The notes below the pieces were generated by a model. The model was not told the DNA's origin and searched no databases. It saw only the letters and a list, made by a program, of their open reading frames with translations. Shown here piece by piece: positions 26,389 to 34,690 of a stretch of 64,000 nucleotides of DNA. This DNA is from UBA4732 sp963823075. GTDB taxonomy: Bacteria > Planctomycetota > Planctomycetia > Gemmatales > Gemmataceae. A program made the translations under genes and the position numbers. Within the stretch, counting starts at the first letter, position 1, and every line of letters begins with the position of its first letter. The stretch covers positions 2,232,001 to 2,296,000 of the forward strand of contig CAWGKE010000001.1 of the NCBI GenBank assembly GCA_963823075.1. Reading direction: 5' to 3'.

Positions 26389-26639
26389 GTGGACCGGCAG
26401 CTCGTCGTCCCCTGCAACCGTGCGGACCTGTTCGAGAAGGCTTCCGCGCGGCATACCAGGGGCGGGCGAAACGGATGTTCGTCGTCCGCTCGGCCGGCTG
26501 CGCCCCTTCCGACTTCTGGCGTTATCCGTTCCGCAACATCCCGCGGCCGCTGCGGCCGCTGTGGCCGTGGGACGAAATCGCGACATGGGCGCCGGACCCG
26601 GTGGTCGTGGCGCGAGGGGCGGGCCGCCCATCCCTTTGA
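26389..26639 (+). CDS. small hypothetical protein, probably frameshifted
   Basis: Two overlapping frames look like one protein: VDRQLVVPCNRADLFEKA from GTG at 26389, then, in the next frame, FRAAYQGRAKRMFVVRSAGC leading to FWRYPFRNIPRPLRPLWPWD and a stop at 26637-26639. The switch would lie near 26440. The second part alone has an ATG at 26475 (54 codons). No family recognised. The aromatic/Pro-rich C-terminus is unlike random GC-rich readthrough, which is why it is listed. Confidence 0.35.
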
Positions 26640-26685
26640 GTCCCGCGGCGAACCGAGTCACGGGGCGTCGTCGCCGGGAGGCGCC

Positions 26686-26943
26686 ATGCGACCATTGGGC
26701 GTCGGGGTGCTGGTCGGTGCGGCCCTGCTTCTGCTGGCGGGGATCGGCGTCGCCTTTTCCTTCATGCACTGGCCGGCGTCCACGGCGGGCGTGTTGATCG
26801 GCGGGGCGATCGTGCTGACCCTCGCCTTCAGCCTGGCGCCGGGCGAGAAATCCTGGTGGATGCTCCCGCTGCTGGCCGCCGTGGCCCTGCTGAGCTTCGC
26901 GGCGCTCGCCGTGTTCGTCTGGACGGTGTGCTGGCGCCGCTGA
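26686..26943 (+). CDS. small three-helix membrane protein
   Basis: 85 residues starting at ATG 26686 behind CGGGAGG. Three hydrophobic segments: LGVGVLVGAALLLLAGIGVA, TAGVLIGGAIVLTLAFSLA and WMLPLLAAVALLSFAALAVF. No family recognised. It lies 46 bases after the preceding small gene and is convergent with the AAA-ATPase operon, with 15 bases between stops. Confidence 0.6.
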   Translation: MRPLGVGVLVGAALLLLAGIGVAFSFMHWPASTAGVLIGGAIVLTLAFSLAPGEKSWWMLPLLAAVALLSFAALAVFVWTVCWRR

Positions 26944-26958
26944 CGTCGCTTCGGGCGG

Positions 26959-27543
26959 CTACCGCCTCTTGCGAAGGAGCGGCGCGGCCAGCGGCGGCAG
27001 CAGCGCTCCCAACTCCTCCGCCGTCAGCGGCGCCAGCGGGCTGTAGCCCTGCCGCGCCAGGCGTGCCGACCGCAGCGCGCACTCCTTTTCCAGGAGGTAA
27101 TAGCGGTTGTAGCCCTCGCGCAGCTCGTTGATCCGCCGCACGTCCACGCCGCCGAGGAACTCGCCCCACAGCCGGTTGAACCGCTCGATGCTTTCCCCCA
27201 GCTCGCGCAGCGCTCGCCGCAGCGCCCACCGCGACGAGGTCGGTTCGACCACGTCGCGCAGCCTCGGCGCCAGCTCCGTGTGCAGCCGGTCCAGCACCTC
27301 GACCTGTTCATCGTCCGCCAGGAACGGCCTCACCGCGGCCCAGCCGCCGCCCAGCGCGTGCAGCAACCCGAGCCGCGTTCGCACCATCTCCAGCCGTTCC
27401 TCGCGCTCCCGCCGGCACTGCCCGAGCAGCGCGTCGAACGCATCCTGTACCATCCGCGCCCGCCGGATGTAGGCCGGCGGGCCGAAGCGCGACTCGATCT
27501 CTTGAAGTCCCGCCTCGCGGTCGGAAATCGAAACGTCGTCCAC
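26959..27543 (-). CDS. hypothetical helical protein, 194 aa
   Basis: A mostly alpha-helical, charged protein (CRREREERLEMVRTRLGLLH, ELGESIERFNRLWGEFLGG, INELREGYNRYYLLEKECAL). No signal peptide, no membrane segment and no recognised domain. It starts 27 bases after the stop of the AAA-ATPase gene, in the same direction, so the two are probably co-transcribed and may act together. Confidence 0.65.
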   Translation of the reverse strand: MDDVSISDREAGLQEIESRFGPPAYIRRARMVQDAFDALLGQCRREREERLEMVRTRLGLLHALGGGWAAVRPFLADDEQVEVLDRLHTELAPRLRDVVEPTSSRWALRRALRELGESIERFNRLWGEFLGGVDVRRINELREGYNRYYLLEKECALRSARLARQGYSPLAPLTAEELGALLPPLAAPLLRKRR

Positions 27544-27570
27544 GTCGAAATCCTCTCCCGTCGCCGCCGC

Positions 27571-28927
27571 CTACGACGCCGGCGTTTCCTCCTCTGCCGT
27601 CCCTTTTTCCGCCTTCTGCTCGCCGAAATAGCCGATCCAGGCCAGGTCGAGCACCTTGGGGGTCAACTCGAAGGGTCTGCCTTGAAAGCGGCAGATGTCG
27701 CGGCCGCGCTCGATCAGGTCGCGCGGCTCGCACGCGCAGCTCCCGGTTTTGCGTGCGGTAGCGCTTCAGCAGCCGCTCGATCACCTCGGGGGCGACGGCC
27801 GCCCCGTGGCGCTGGGCGTATTGCTGGAAAATCCGCACGTACTGTTCCTCCGTTGGAGGTCCCAGATAAAGCCGATAGCCCATGCGCCGCAGAAACGCCG
27901 GGTCCGTGACCAATTCCGGATTCAGGTTGGTGGCGACGATGAGTACGTGGCGCAGCGGCAGCTGGATCTTTTGGCCCGTGCGCAGCGTGAAATAATCAAC
28001 GTGGTGTTCCATCGGCGTGATGAAGCGGTTGAGCAGCTGCTCCGGCGACACACGCTCGCGGCCGAAGTCATCGACCAGGAACACGCCGCCGTTGGATTTG
28101 AGGTGCGGCGGCGCCTCGTAGCAGCGCAGCGTGGGGCTGTAGATCAGGTCGAGGGATTCGAGCGTCAATTCGCCGCCGACGATGACCATCGGCCGGCGGA
28201 TTCGCACCCAGCGCTGGTCGATGGTCCCGGCCCGCTCCGCCGCGAGAGGGACGCGCTGGTGGCTCTGGTCGTCGAACACCCGGATCACGGTGTTGCCGAC
28301 GCTGAGGGCGTAGGGAATCCACCAGTCGCCTTGCAAGGCCCCGTGAATTTGCCGGCCGAGGCTGCTCTTGCCGTTGCCCGGCGGCCCGTAGACGAACAGG
28401 CTGCGTCCGGAGGAGACGGCCAGGCCGGCCAGTTGCGCGGCTTTCTGCGTCACGACCAGGCCCGACAGGGAGGCCGCCACGTGTTCCGGCAGCACCTGCG
28501 GGCTGTTGGCGAACTGCCAGCGCAGCATTGCCGAATACGCCTCCAGGCGCACCGGCGCCGGGCCGACGTAGCCGCACACCTCCATGCAGCGTGCGGCGTA
28601 TTCGCGGCCGCGATCCGTGATGCGGTAATGGGAGCTGGTCTGGGAGGTGGTCAGCAGTTCCTCGGCCATCCCTTCGCGGCACACGTCGAGCAGGAGGTCC
28701 TGAACGAGCGTCAGCGACAGGTGCAGCTGCTGGCGCATCCAGTCGGTGGTGAAGCGGGCGACGGTGTAGGCGAGCCGGACGGCCAGGTCGATGAGGGCGC
28801 CTTCGTCCAGCCGGGCCGAGGCGACGTCTTGCGGCGCCTTGGGCGCGATCAGGTCGCCGACCCGGTGCAGGGGCGGCAAATGCGGGTCTTTCGCTGGGGC
28901 GTCGTCGGTCGCAACGCTGGAAGACAT
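27571..28927 (-). CDS. AAA ATPase with N-terminal helical region, frameshifted near the end
   Basis: An AAA protein of about 450 residues. The N-terminal 170 residues are helical. Walker A YGPPGNGKSSLG is near 190-201, Walker B VFLVDDFGRERVSPEQLLNR near 285-304, and sensor-type ATN near 335. The frame breaks near 27735: the first frame ends TQNREL, and the proper C-terminus continues in another frame as RDLIERGRDICRFQGRPFEL, ending EEETPAS at 27571. Similar proteins are often named ATPase with chaperone activity and occur near pilus genes; here PilT/PilB genes lie 3.5 kb away. Function inferred only. Confidence 0.7.
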
Positions 28928-29039
28928 TTTGTGCGTGCCTCGCCGCTTCGGGGAAATGGCGTTACTTCATTTTAAATGTAGGGAAACGAACGGACGCCAT
29001 TTTCCCACAGCCGTTGGTTAGGCGCCTTCACTTCTCCCC

Positions 29040-29527
29040 TCACTCGGGGTAGTCGCCAGTCAGACGCCCTACAGGCGATTCGGACAATTCAATCCTATTT
29101 GTATCCGGATCAGCCAGGGCGGCGCGGCGGCCGTAAGGCCAATCTGCCGCGGGTGTGAGCAACTCGCCGCCCGCGGCGATTGCATCATCAACGGAGGCCA
29201 CGTACAACCCGAGACTGAGGCCGCATGTCGGCGATTTCCGGCCCGCGGGCTGAAGCTCCAGCCAAAGGCATGGGAGCTTCGCCTCTTCGTCGTCAGCCAT
29301 CAAAGCGAACTCCGGTCCTGGCGCCACGGCTTTGGCCACGATGATAGAACCACTACCCCCATCATGTGGCTCATCTGAGACCGCTGAAACCGCAGACCGA
29401 TCGCCGTATAAAAATGGACGGCGGCGTCGAGATCGCGGCGCCGGATCACCAAGAGGTTGAGCGACCGCACTGTAGTTCCGCCTTTGGCGATTTCGTCGGA
29501 AACCGAGTCCGTGATGAATTCGGGCAT
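29040..29527 (-). pseudogene. VOC-family (glyoxalase-like) protein, frameshifted
   Basis: The first frame from 29527 reads VRSLNLLVIRRRDLDAAVHF then YTAIGLRFQRS, typical of VOC proteins. The second half is one frame away: SLGLYVASVDDAIAAGGELL and YGRRAALADPDTNRIELSES, ending at 29040. The switch is near 29350, and the segment between (SIIVAKAVAPGPEFALMADD) fits poorly. It could be one assembly indel or a decaying gene. Metal-dependent small-molecule chemistry is the family theme; the substrate is unknown. Confidence 0.5.
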
Positions 29528-29596
29528 GTGAGACTTCCTCCGTCGCCGAAATGGTGAATATGCCGGCCGTCCCGGTTAGCATATCAGCAGTGCCGG

Positions 29597-30439
29597 TCAC
29601 GACGCCGCGAGAAGTTCGTCCCATGTAGCAACCAGCAGCAGCCGTTCGGTCAGGCGCTCAAGCTGCTCCAAGTCGGCGATGCCGGCGATGGTCCGTTCGA
29701 CCTGCTGGCTGGCGGGACCGAATCGCGTTCGCCCCTGATTCAGCAGGATTTTTTGGGCTTCCTTCACCGCACCCTTGGCCATGATGTACTGATAGAAAGT
29801 CGATTCTTCCATTCCCGAAACTCCTTGAAGCAAGTGGGCGACCACGCCGGGGGCGTAACGCAGACCCATGAGGACGCCCGTGGCGGTCCATACCGGACCG
29901 CGATCCGCCTCCGGCATTTCCACCTTGATCCGCTCTTCCATCCGCCGGACGACGCCGGGCAGGTCGCCCTCCGCCACGTCGCTCAACGGCGCCAGGGGCA
30001 ACGTCCCCAGCCCACCAGTCAGAAACGTCTCCGGCGGCATCTGCCAGACGCGGACCACTTGATACCGGAACATCCGGTAAGGCAATTCGCCGGGGAAGCC
30101 GCGCTCGAACACGCCAGTGAGGGCGGCGTGGTCCGCCGGCCGGTTTAGCACGACGACCACGCTCCACACCGGCGCGCCATGCCGGTATTCTAACAGCGCG
30201 TTGTAGTGATGGACGCGCACCGCCAACTCCGGGTCGCGGTAGCTTTGCAATTCCAGGTGGAGCAGCCACGGCGGATCCCCGCCGACGCGCAGCACCTTAT
30301 CGGCTTGCGCCGTCACCGTGGACAGGTCGGCGTCGATGACCTCGACGGGGCCGTCCGCCGGTCGGCCCGACAGCGGCAGCCAGTCGGGCAGCCACTCCGT
30401 CACCAAGTGCTTCACGCTCGCGTCGATCGGGTGCGACAT
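29597..30439 (-). CDS. Rpn-family PD-(D/E)XK nuclease/putative transposase
   Basis: 280 residues from ATG 30439 (MSHPIDASVKHLVTEWLP). The nuclease-like core contains VIDADLSTVTAQADKVLRV then WLLHLELQSYRDPELAVRVH (about 60-80), the D...ExQ pattern of the Rpn/COG5464 family. The C-terminal half is helical, with a GMEESTFYQYIMAKGAVKEA segment. By family knowledge these are recombination-promoting endonucleases, usually present in several copies per genome. It stands alone on the minus strand, divergent from hisF. Confidence 0.75.
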   Translation of the reverse strand: MSHPIDASVKHLVTEWLPDWLPLSGRPADGPVEVIDADLSTVTAQADKVLRVGGDPPWLLHLELQSYRDPELAVRVHHYNALLEYRHGAPVWSVVVVLNRPADHAALTGVFERGFPGELPYRMFRYQVVRVWQMPPETFLTGGLGTLPLAPLSDVAEGDLPGVVRRMEERIKVEMPEADRGPVWTATGVLMGLRYAPGVVAHLLQGVSGMEESTFYQYIMAKGAVKEAQKILLNQGRTRFGPASQQVERTIAGIADLEQLERLTERLLLVATWDELLAAS

Positions 30440-30596
30440 CGTCGTCTCCCGCGGGGATTCCTTCACCCCGCTGATTGTACCCGATCCCCAGCGCCATTGC
30501 CAAAGGCGAACGGGCCGTTCGCGCCGTTGACCGCGCCGGACGCATCGCGTACATTGGACTTGGTCCAGGCCCCTCGGCGCCCGAATTGTCGTGCCC

Positions 30597-31376
30597 ATGC
30601 TCTCCAAGCGCATCATCCCCTGTCTGGACGTGGACCGCGGCCGAGTGGTCAAGGGCGTCAACTTCCTCCAGCTGCGCGACGCCGGCGATCCGGTCGAGGT
30701 CGCCCGCCGCTACGAGGAGGCCGGCGCCGACGAGCTGGTCTTCCTCGACATCAGCGCCAGCCACGAGGGCCGCGCCATCATGCTCGACGTGGTGCGCCGC
30801 GTGGCCGAAGAGATCTTCATGCCGTTCACCGTCGGCGGCGGCATCCGCACCCTGGAAGACGCCACGCGGCTCATCCAGGCGGGGGCCGAGAAGGTCAGCA
30901 TCAACTCGGCCGCCGTCAAGACGCCGGAACTCGTCACGGCGGTGTCCGGCAAGTTCGGCCGCTGCGCCACCGTGGTCAATATCGACCCGCGCCGCGTGCA
31001 AAAGAACGGGAAAGAGGTCTGGGAAGTCCACGTCAACGGCGGCCGCACGCCGACCGGCCTGGAGGCGGTGTCGTGGGCGCGGCGCGTCGAGGAACTCGGG
31101 GCCGGCGAAATCGTCCTGACCTCGATGGACGCCGACGGGACCAAGGCGGGCTATGACCTGCCGATGACGCGGGCCGTCGCCGACGCCGTCGGCATTCCGG
31201 TCGTGGCCAGCGGCGGGGCCGGCTCGCCGGAGCATCTGGTCCAGGTGCTGACCGAGGGCCGGGCCGACGCGGCCCTTGCCGCCAGCATCTTCCATTACAA
31301 TGAATACGGCATCGAAGCGACCAAGGCGTACCTCGCCGAGCGGGGTGTGCCGGTTCGGCGGGCGGGGGCGAGGTAA
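30597..31376 (+). CDS. hisF: imidazole glycerol phosphate synthase cyclase subunit
   Basis: A full-length 259-residue (beta/alpha)8 barrel. It opens MLSKRIIPCLDVDRGRVVKG, with the catalytic Asp11 in CLDVDRG. The second catalytic Asp lies in VVNIDPRR (about 130). Phosphate-binding loops FTVGGGIRTLEDA and VVASGGAGSPEHL are present. With HisH it converts PRFAR to imidazole glycerol phosphate and AICAR in histidine synthesis; hisH is not next to it. A GTG two codons upstream (30591) is an alternative start. The pilT gene follows 34 bases later. Confidence 0.95.
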   Translation: MLSKRIIPCLDVDRGRVVKGVNFLQLRDAGDPVEVARRYEEAGADELVFLDISASHEGRAIMLDVVRRVAEEIFMPFTVGGGIRTLEDATRLIQAGAEKVSINSAAVKTPELVTAVSGKFGRCATVVNIDPRRVQKNGKEVWEVHVNGGRTPTGLEAVSWARRVEELGAGEIVLTSMDADGTKAGYDLPMTRAVADAVGIPVVASGGAGSPEHLVQVLTEGRADAALAASIFHYNEYGIEATKAYLAERGVPVRRAGAR

Positions 31377-31410
31377 CCTCGCCCCTACCGCATGACCAGG
31401 GGAGACGAAA

Positions 31411-32796
31411 ATGGCCGACGTTCAAGAGGCGAAAAAAGACGACGGGTTTCCGCACATGGAAATCGACGGCGGCGCCGCCCCTGTCGATGCGGATCGCGCC
31501 CGCGAGCTGGCCGCCCGCCGGCGCCTCGACCCCCGCGGCGGTGCCGGCGCCGCGGCGGAAGCCCCGGCCCGCAGGTCGGCCGCCGCACCGGCGGAGGCCC
31601 CGGCGCGGCGGCGGCCGCACCCGCGGCCGGCATCGGCGGGGTCGTCGGAACGGCCGACGACGACGAAGACATTGAGGTGAAGACCCCCGCTGCTCCGCCG
31701 TCCGCGCAAGGAGCCGGAGGTCAACAAGCTCTTCCGCATGGTCATGGAACACGAGGCCTCCGACCTTCACCTCAAGGTCGGCCAGCCGCCCATGATGCGT
31801 CTCCGCGGTGACATCCGCCGCATGAAGATGCGGCCGCTCACCCAGGAGGACATGGAGCGGCTGCTGCTGACGCAACTCCAAGCCAAGCACCGCAAGATCC
31901 TCGACGAGGAAGGCGGCGTGGACTTCGGCTACGTCATCGGCCAGGACGAGTGCCGCTTCCGCGTCAGCCTGTTCCGGCAGCGCGGCCGGCTGTCGCTGGT
32001 CGCCCGCCGCGTCAACAACACTATCCCGAACTTCGCCGATCTCGGATTGCCGGCCTCGATCGAGAAGCTGTGCAACTACCCGGAAGGGCTGGTCATCCTG
32101 GCCGGCGTCACCGGCAGCGGCAAATCGACCACCATCGCCTCGATGCTCGACTACATCAACGCCCGCGAGCCGTTGCACATCCTCACCGTCGAGGACCCCA
32201 TCGAGTTCACGTTCACCGACCGCAAGGCGTACATCAACCAGCGCGAGATCGGCCTGGACACCCGCGACTGGCATAAGGCCCTCAAGGACGCCGTGCGCCA
32301 GGACCCCGACATCATCCTCGTCGGCGAGCTGCGCGACGTGGACACGTTCGAGGCCGCCATTCACGCGGCCGAGACGGGCCACCTCGTGTTCGGCACCATC
32401 CACGCTTCCAGCTCCGCCACGACGATCAACCGCATCCTCGACCTGTTCCCGCCGGACAAGCACAACGCCATCCGCCAGGCGCTGGCCAACAACCTCAAGG
32501 CCGTCGTCGCGCAGAAGCTCGTCAAGGGCCTCAAGAAGGGCCGCGTGCCGATCAACGAGATCATGATGGTCAACCCGACCATCCGCAAGCTCATCAGCGA
32601 GGGCATGGACAACAAGATCTCCGACGCCATCAAGATCGGTTTCCTGGAAGGCATGGTGGACTTCACCGAGAACCTGCGCCAGCTCGTGGAGCGCGGCGAC
32701 ATCGATAAGACGGTCGCCCTGGAGGTCGCGCCCAGCCCCGAGCAGCTGAAAATGGCCCTCAAGGGCATCAAGGTCGCGGCCCCGGGCATCCTCTGA
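31411..32796 (+). CDS. pilT: PilT-like twitching motility ATPase, with frameshift pair in the N-terminal linker
   Basis: The conserved part from about 31717 reads EPEVNKLFRMVMEHEASDLH and continues through Walker A GVTGSGKSTT, the Asp box EDPIEFTFTDR, Walker B IILVGELRDVDTFEAAIHAA and the His box FGTIHASSSATTI. This is a retraction ATPase of type IV pili. Upstream, an Ala/Pro-rich linker from ATG 31411 (MADVQEAKKDDGFPHMEIDG) moves to another frame near 31600 (GIGGVVGTADDDEDIEVKTP) and returns near 31690. If the linker is not translated, ATG 31738 is the fallback start. It probably shares a transcript with the PilB gene. Confidence 0.85.
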
Positions 32797-32799
32797 TGC

Positions 32800-32897
32800 G
32801 TGGCGAGTGGCGAGTGGCGAGAAGGGCGCCTGGCAGGCGGCCACAGAGGAACCGGCAATGTTTTCACTCGTCACTCGCCACTCGCCACTCGCCACTC
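32800..32897 (+). repeat. inverted array of GAGTGGC tandem repeats
   Basis: The left arm (about 32800-32822) holds three copies of GTGGCGA; the right arm (about 32869-32897) holds the complement, ACTCGCC repeated. The right arm is inside the PilB reading frame and encodes SLVTRHSPLATL at its start. The design matches the inverted tandem arrays at 11957 and 55695. Confidence 0.75.
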
Positions 32898-34651
32898 TCT
32901 TCGCCGAGGCGGTCTTTCCGCGCGGGCCGGGCTTCTATCTGGGCGTTCCCGGCTTCCTGGCGGTCGTCGCGGTCTATCTCGTCTGGATACGCACCTGCTG
33001 GTGGGTGGACCGCGACGCTCGCCTTCTCAAACTTCCCGTCACGCTCTGGAACTCCATCGTCCTCGGCTGCGGCTTCGGCGGCCTGCTCGTCGTCTGGCTG
33101 TTCGGACCGGCCCTGTTCCTGCTGGCGTTCGCCGTGCTGCTGTTGCTGGTCCTCGGCCCCAGCCTGGTCTACGTCCGCATCCGCAACGAGGGCGTGGAGG
33201 CCGACCGGCGCGTCCTGACGCCGCGGCACCTGCGCGACCTGGGCCGCCGCTGGCTCCGCCTCAAGTTCAAGGAACCGGGGGGAGACGATGAGAAAGAGGC
33301 AATCCCCATCCGTTTCATCGGCAAGAGCTACGGCGGCCGCGAGGAGGACCCCAACCGCGTGCGGCGCGCCCAGGAGTCGCGCGGCTATCAAGCGGCGCTG
33401 AAGATGGTCTACGACGCCATCGAGCGGCGCGCGACCGACATCCACCTGGAGCCGACCAAGGACGACATGACGGTTCGCTTCCGCATCGACGGCATCCTCC
33501 AGACCGACGAGCCGTTCGGCCGGCAGATGGGCGAATCGGTCGTCAACATCTTCAAAGTGCTGGCCGACCTCGACATCACCGAGAAGCGCAAGCCGCAGGA
33601 CGGCAGTTTCTCCTCCGAGGTGCGCGAGCGGAAGAGGGCCAAGAGAAATCGGGAGGCCGACGACGGCGGCGAGGAGGACGCCCAGGATCCGCACATGCCG
33701 GAGTCGCGCCAGATCGACTTCCGCGTGGCGACGGCCGGCAGCGTGGCCGGCGAGAAGATGGTCATGCGCATCCTCGACAGCGCCCGCAACGTGGCCAACC
33801 TCAAGAAGCTCGGCATGAGGCCGAAGATGCGCGAGGTGATCCACCAGCTGGCCATGCAGCCGCACGGCCTGCTCATCGTCTGCGGCCCGACCGGGGCCGG
33901 CAAGAGCACCACCCTCTACGCCTGCCTCCAGGAGATCGATCGCTTCCAGAAGAACGTCATCACCGTCGAGAACCCGGTCGAGTACAACATCCCCAACGTG
34001 ACGCAGATCGAGGTCAATCCCAAGGCCGGCAAGACGTTCGCGTCGGAGCTGCGCAGCATCCTCCGCCAGGACCCCGACGTGATTTACATCGGCGAGATCC
34101 GCGATCAGGAGACGGCGGAAATCGCCTGTCAGGCGGCCCAGACCGGGCACATGGTCTTCACGACGCTGCATGCCAACGACACGGTGACGGCCCTGGCCCG
34201 GCTGATCGACCTGGGCGTGGCGCCGTTCACCGTGGCCGGGTCCGTGAGCGCCATCCTCGGCCAGCGGCTGGTGCGGCTTCTGTGCCCCAAATGCAAGCGG
34301 CGCTACCGTCCCAACCCGGAGCTGCTGCGCAAGGCCAACCTTCCGGCCGACAAGATCGACTATTTCTACCGGCCGCCGCCGGGGGCGGAAAGCGGCGACG
34401 GCGAAGAGGCCGGCGACGACAAGGAGCGCTGCCGCTATTGCGGCGGTACGGGCTACCGCGGCCGAACCGGCGTCTTCGAGCTGTTGGTGCTGAACGACCG
34501 CATCCGCGATCTGGTCCGCGAGAACCCTAACCTGAATGCGATCCGTCAAGAAGCCGTCAAGCACGGCATGAAATATCTTCAAGAGGACGGGCTGTTGCAG
34601 GTGATCGAGGGCCGGACGTCGATCCAGGAACTGCTGCGCATGTGCGAGTAG
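32858..34651 (+). CDS. PilB/GspE-family assembly ATPase
   Basis: About 597 residues from ATG 32858. After a repeat-encoded leader come three hydrophobic segments (about 20-110), unusual for a cytoplasmic GspE-like motor. The ATPase core follows: RRATDIHLEPTKDDMTVRFR, Walker A GPTGAGKSTTLY, Asp box ENPVEYNIPNVTQIEVNPKA, Walker B VIYIGEIRDQETAEIACQAA and a His box TTLHANDTVTAL. A zinc site is visible as CPKC and CRYC (about 485 and 545). It drives pilus or type II secretion assembly, next to the PilT retraction motor. The membrane anchor at the N-terminus is the odd feature. Confidence 0.88.
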   Translation: MFSLVTRHSPLATLFAEAVFPRGPGFYLGVPGFLAVVAVYLVWIRTCWWVDRDARLLKLPVTLWNSIVLGCGFGGLLVVWLFGPALFLLAFAVLLLLVLGPSLVYVRIRNEGVEADRRVLTPRHLRDLGRRWLRLKFKEPGGDDEKEAIPIRFIGKSYGGREEDPNRVRRAQESRGYQAALKMVYDAIERRATDIHLEPTKDDMTVRFRIDGILQTDEPFGRQMGESVVNIFKVLADLDITEKRKPQDGSFSSEVRERKRAKRNREADDGGEEDAQDPHMPESRQIDFRVATAGSVAGEKMVMRILDSARNVANLKKLGMRPKMREVIHQLAMQPHGLLIVCGPTGAGKSTTLYACLQEIDRFQKNVITVENPVEYNIPNVTQIEVNPKAGKTFASELRSILRQDPDVIYIGEIRDQETAEIACQAAQTGHMVFTTLHANDTVTALARLIDLGVAPFTVAGSVSAILGQRLVRLLCPKCKRRYRPNPELLRKANLPADKIDYFYRPPPGAESGDGEEAGDDKERCRYCGGTGYRGRTGVFELLVLNDRIRDLVRENPNLNAIRQEAVKHGMKYLQEDGLLQVIEGRTSIQELLRMCE

Positions 34652-34690
34652 CGCCACGGCGCAAGCCGGGCCGGGACGCCCCACGGCGGC

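Noticed and set aside
32864..34684. 606-codon minus-strand frame
   Set aside because: Antisense to the PilB-like ATPase.
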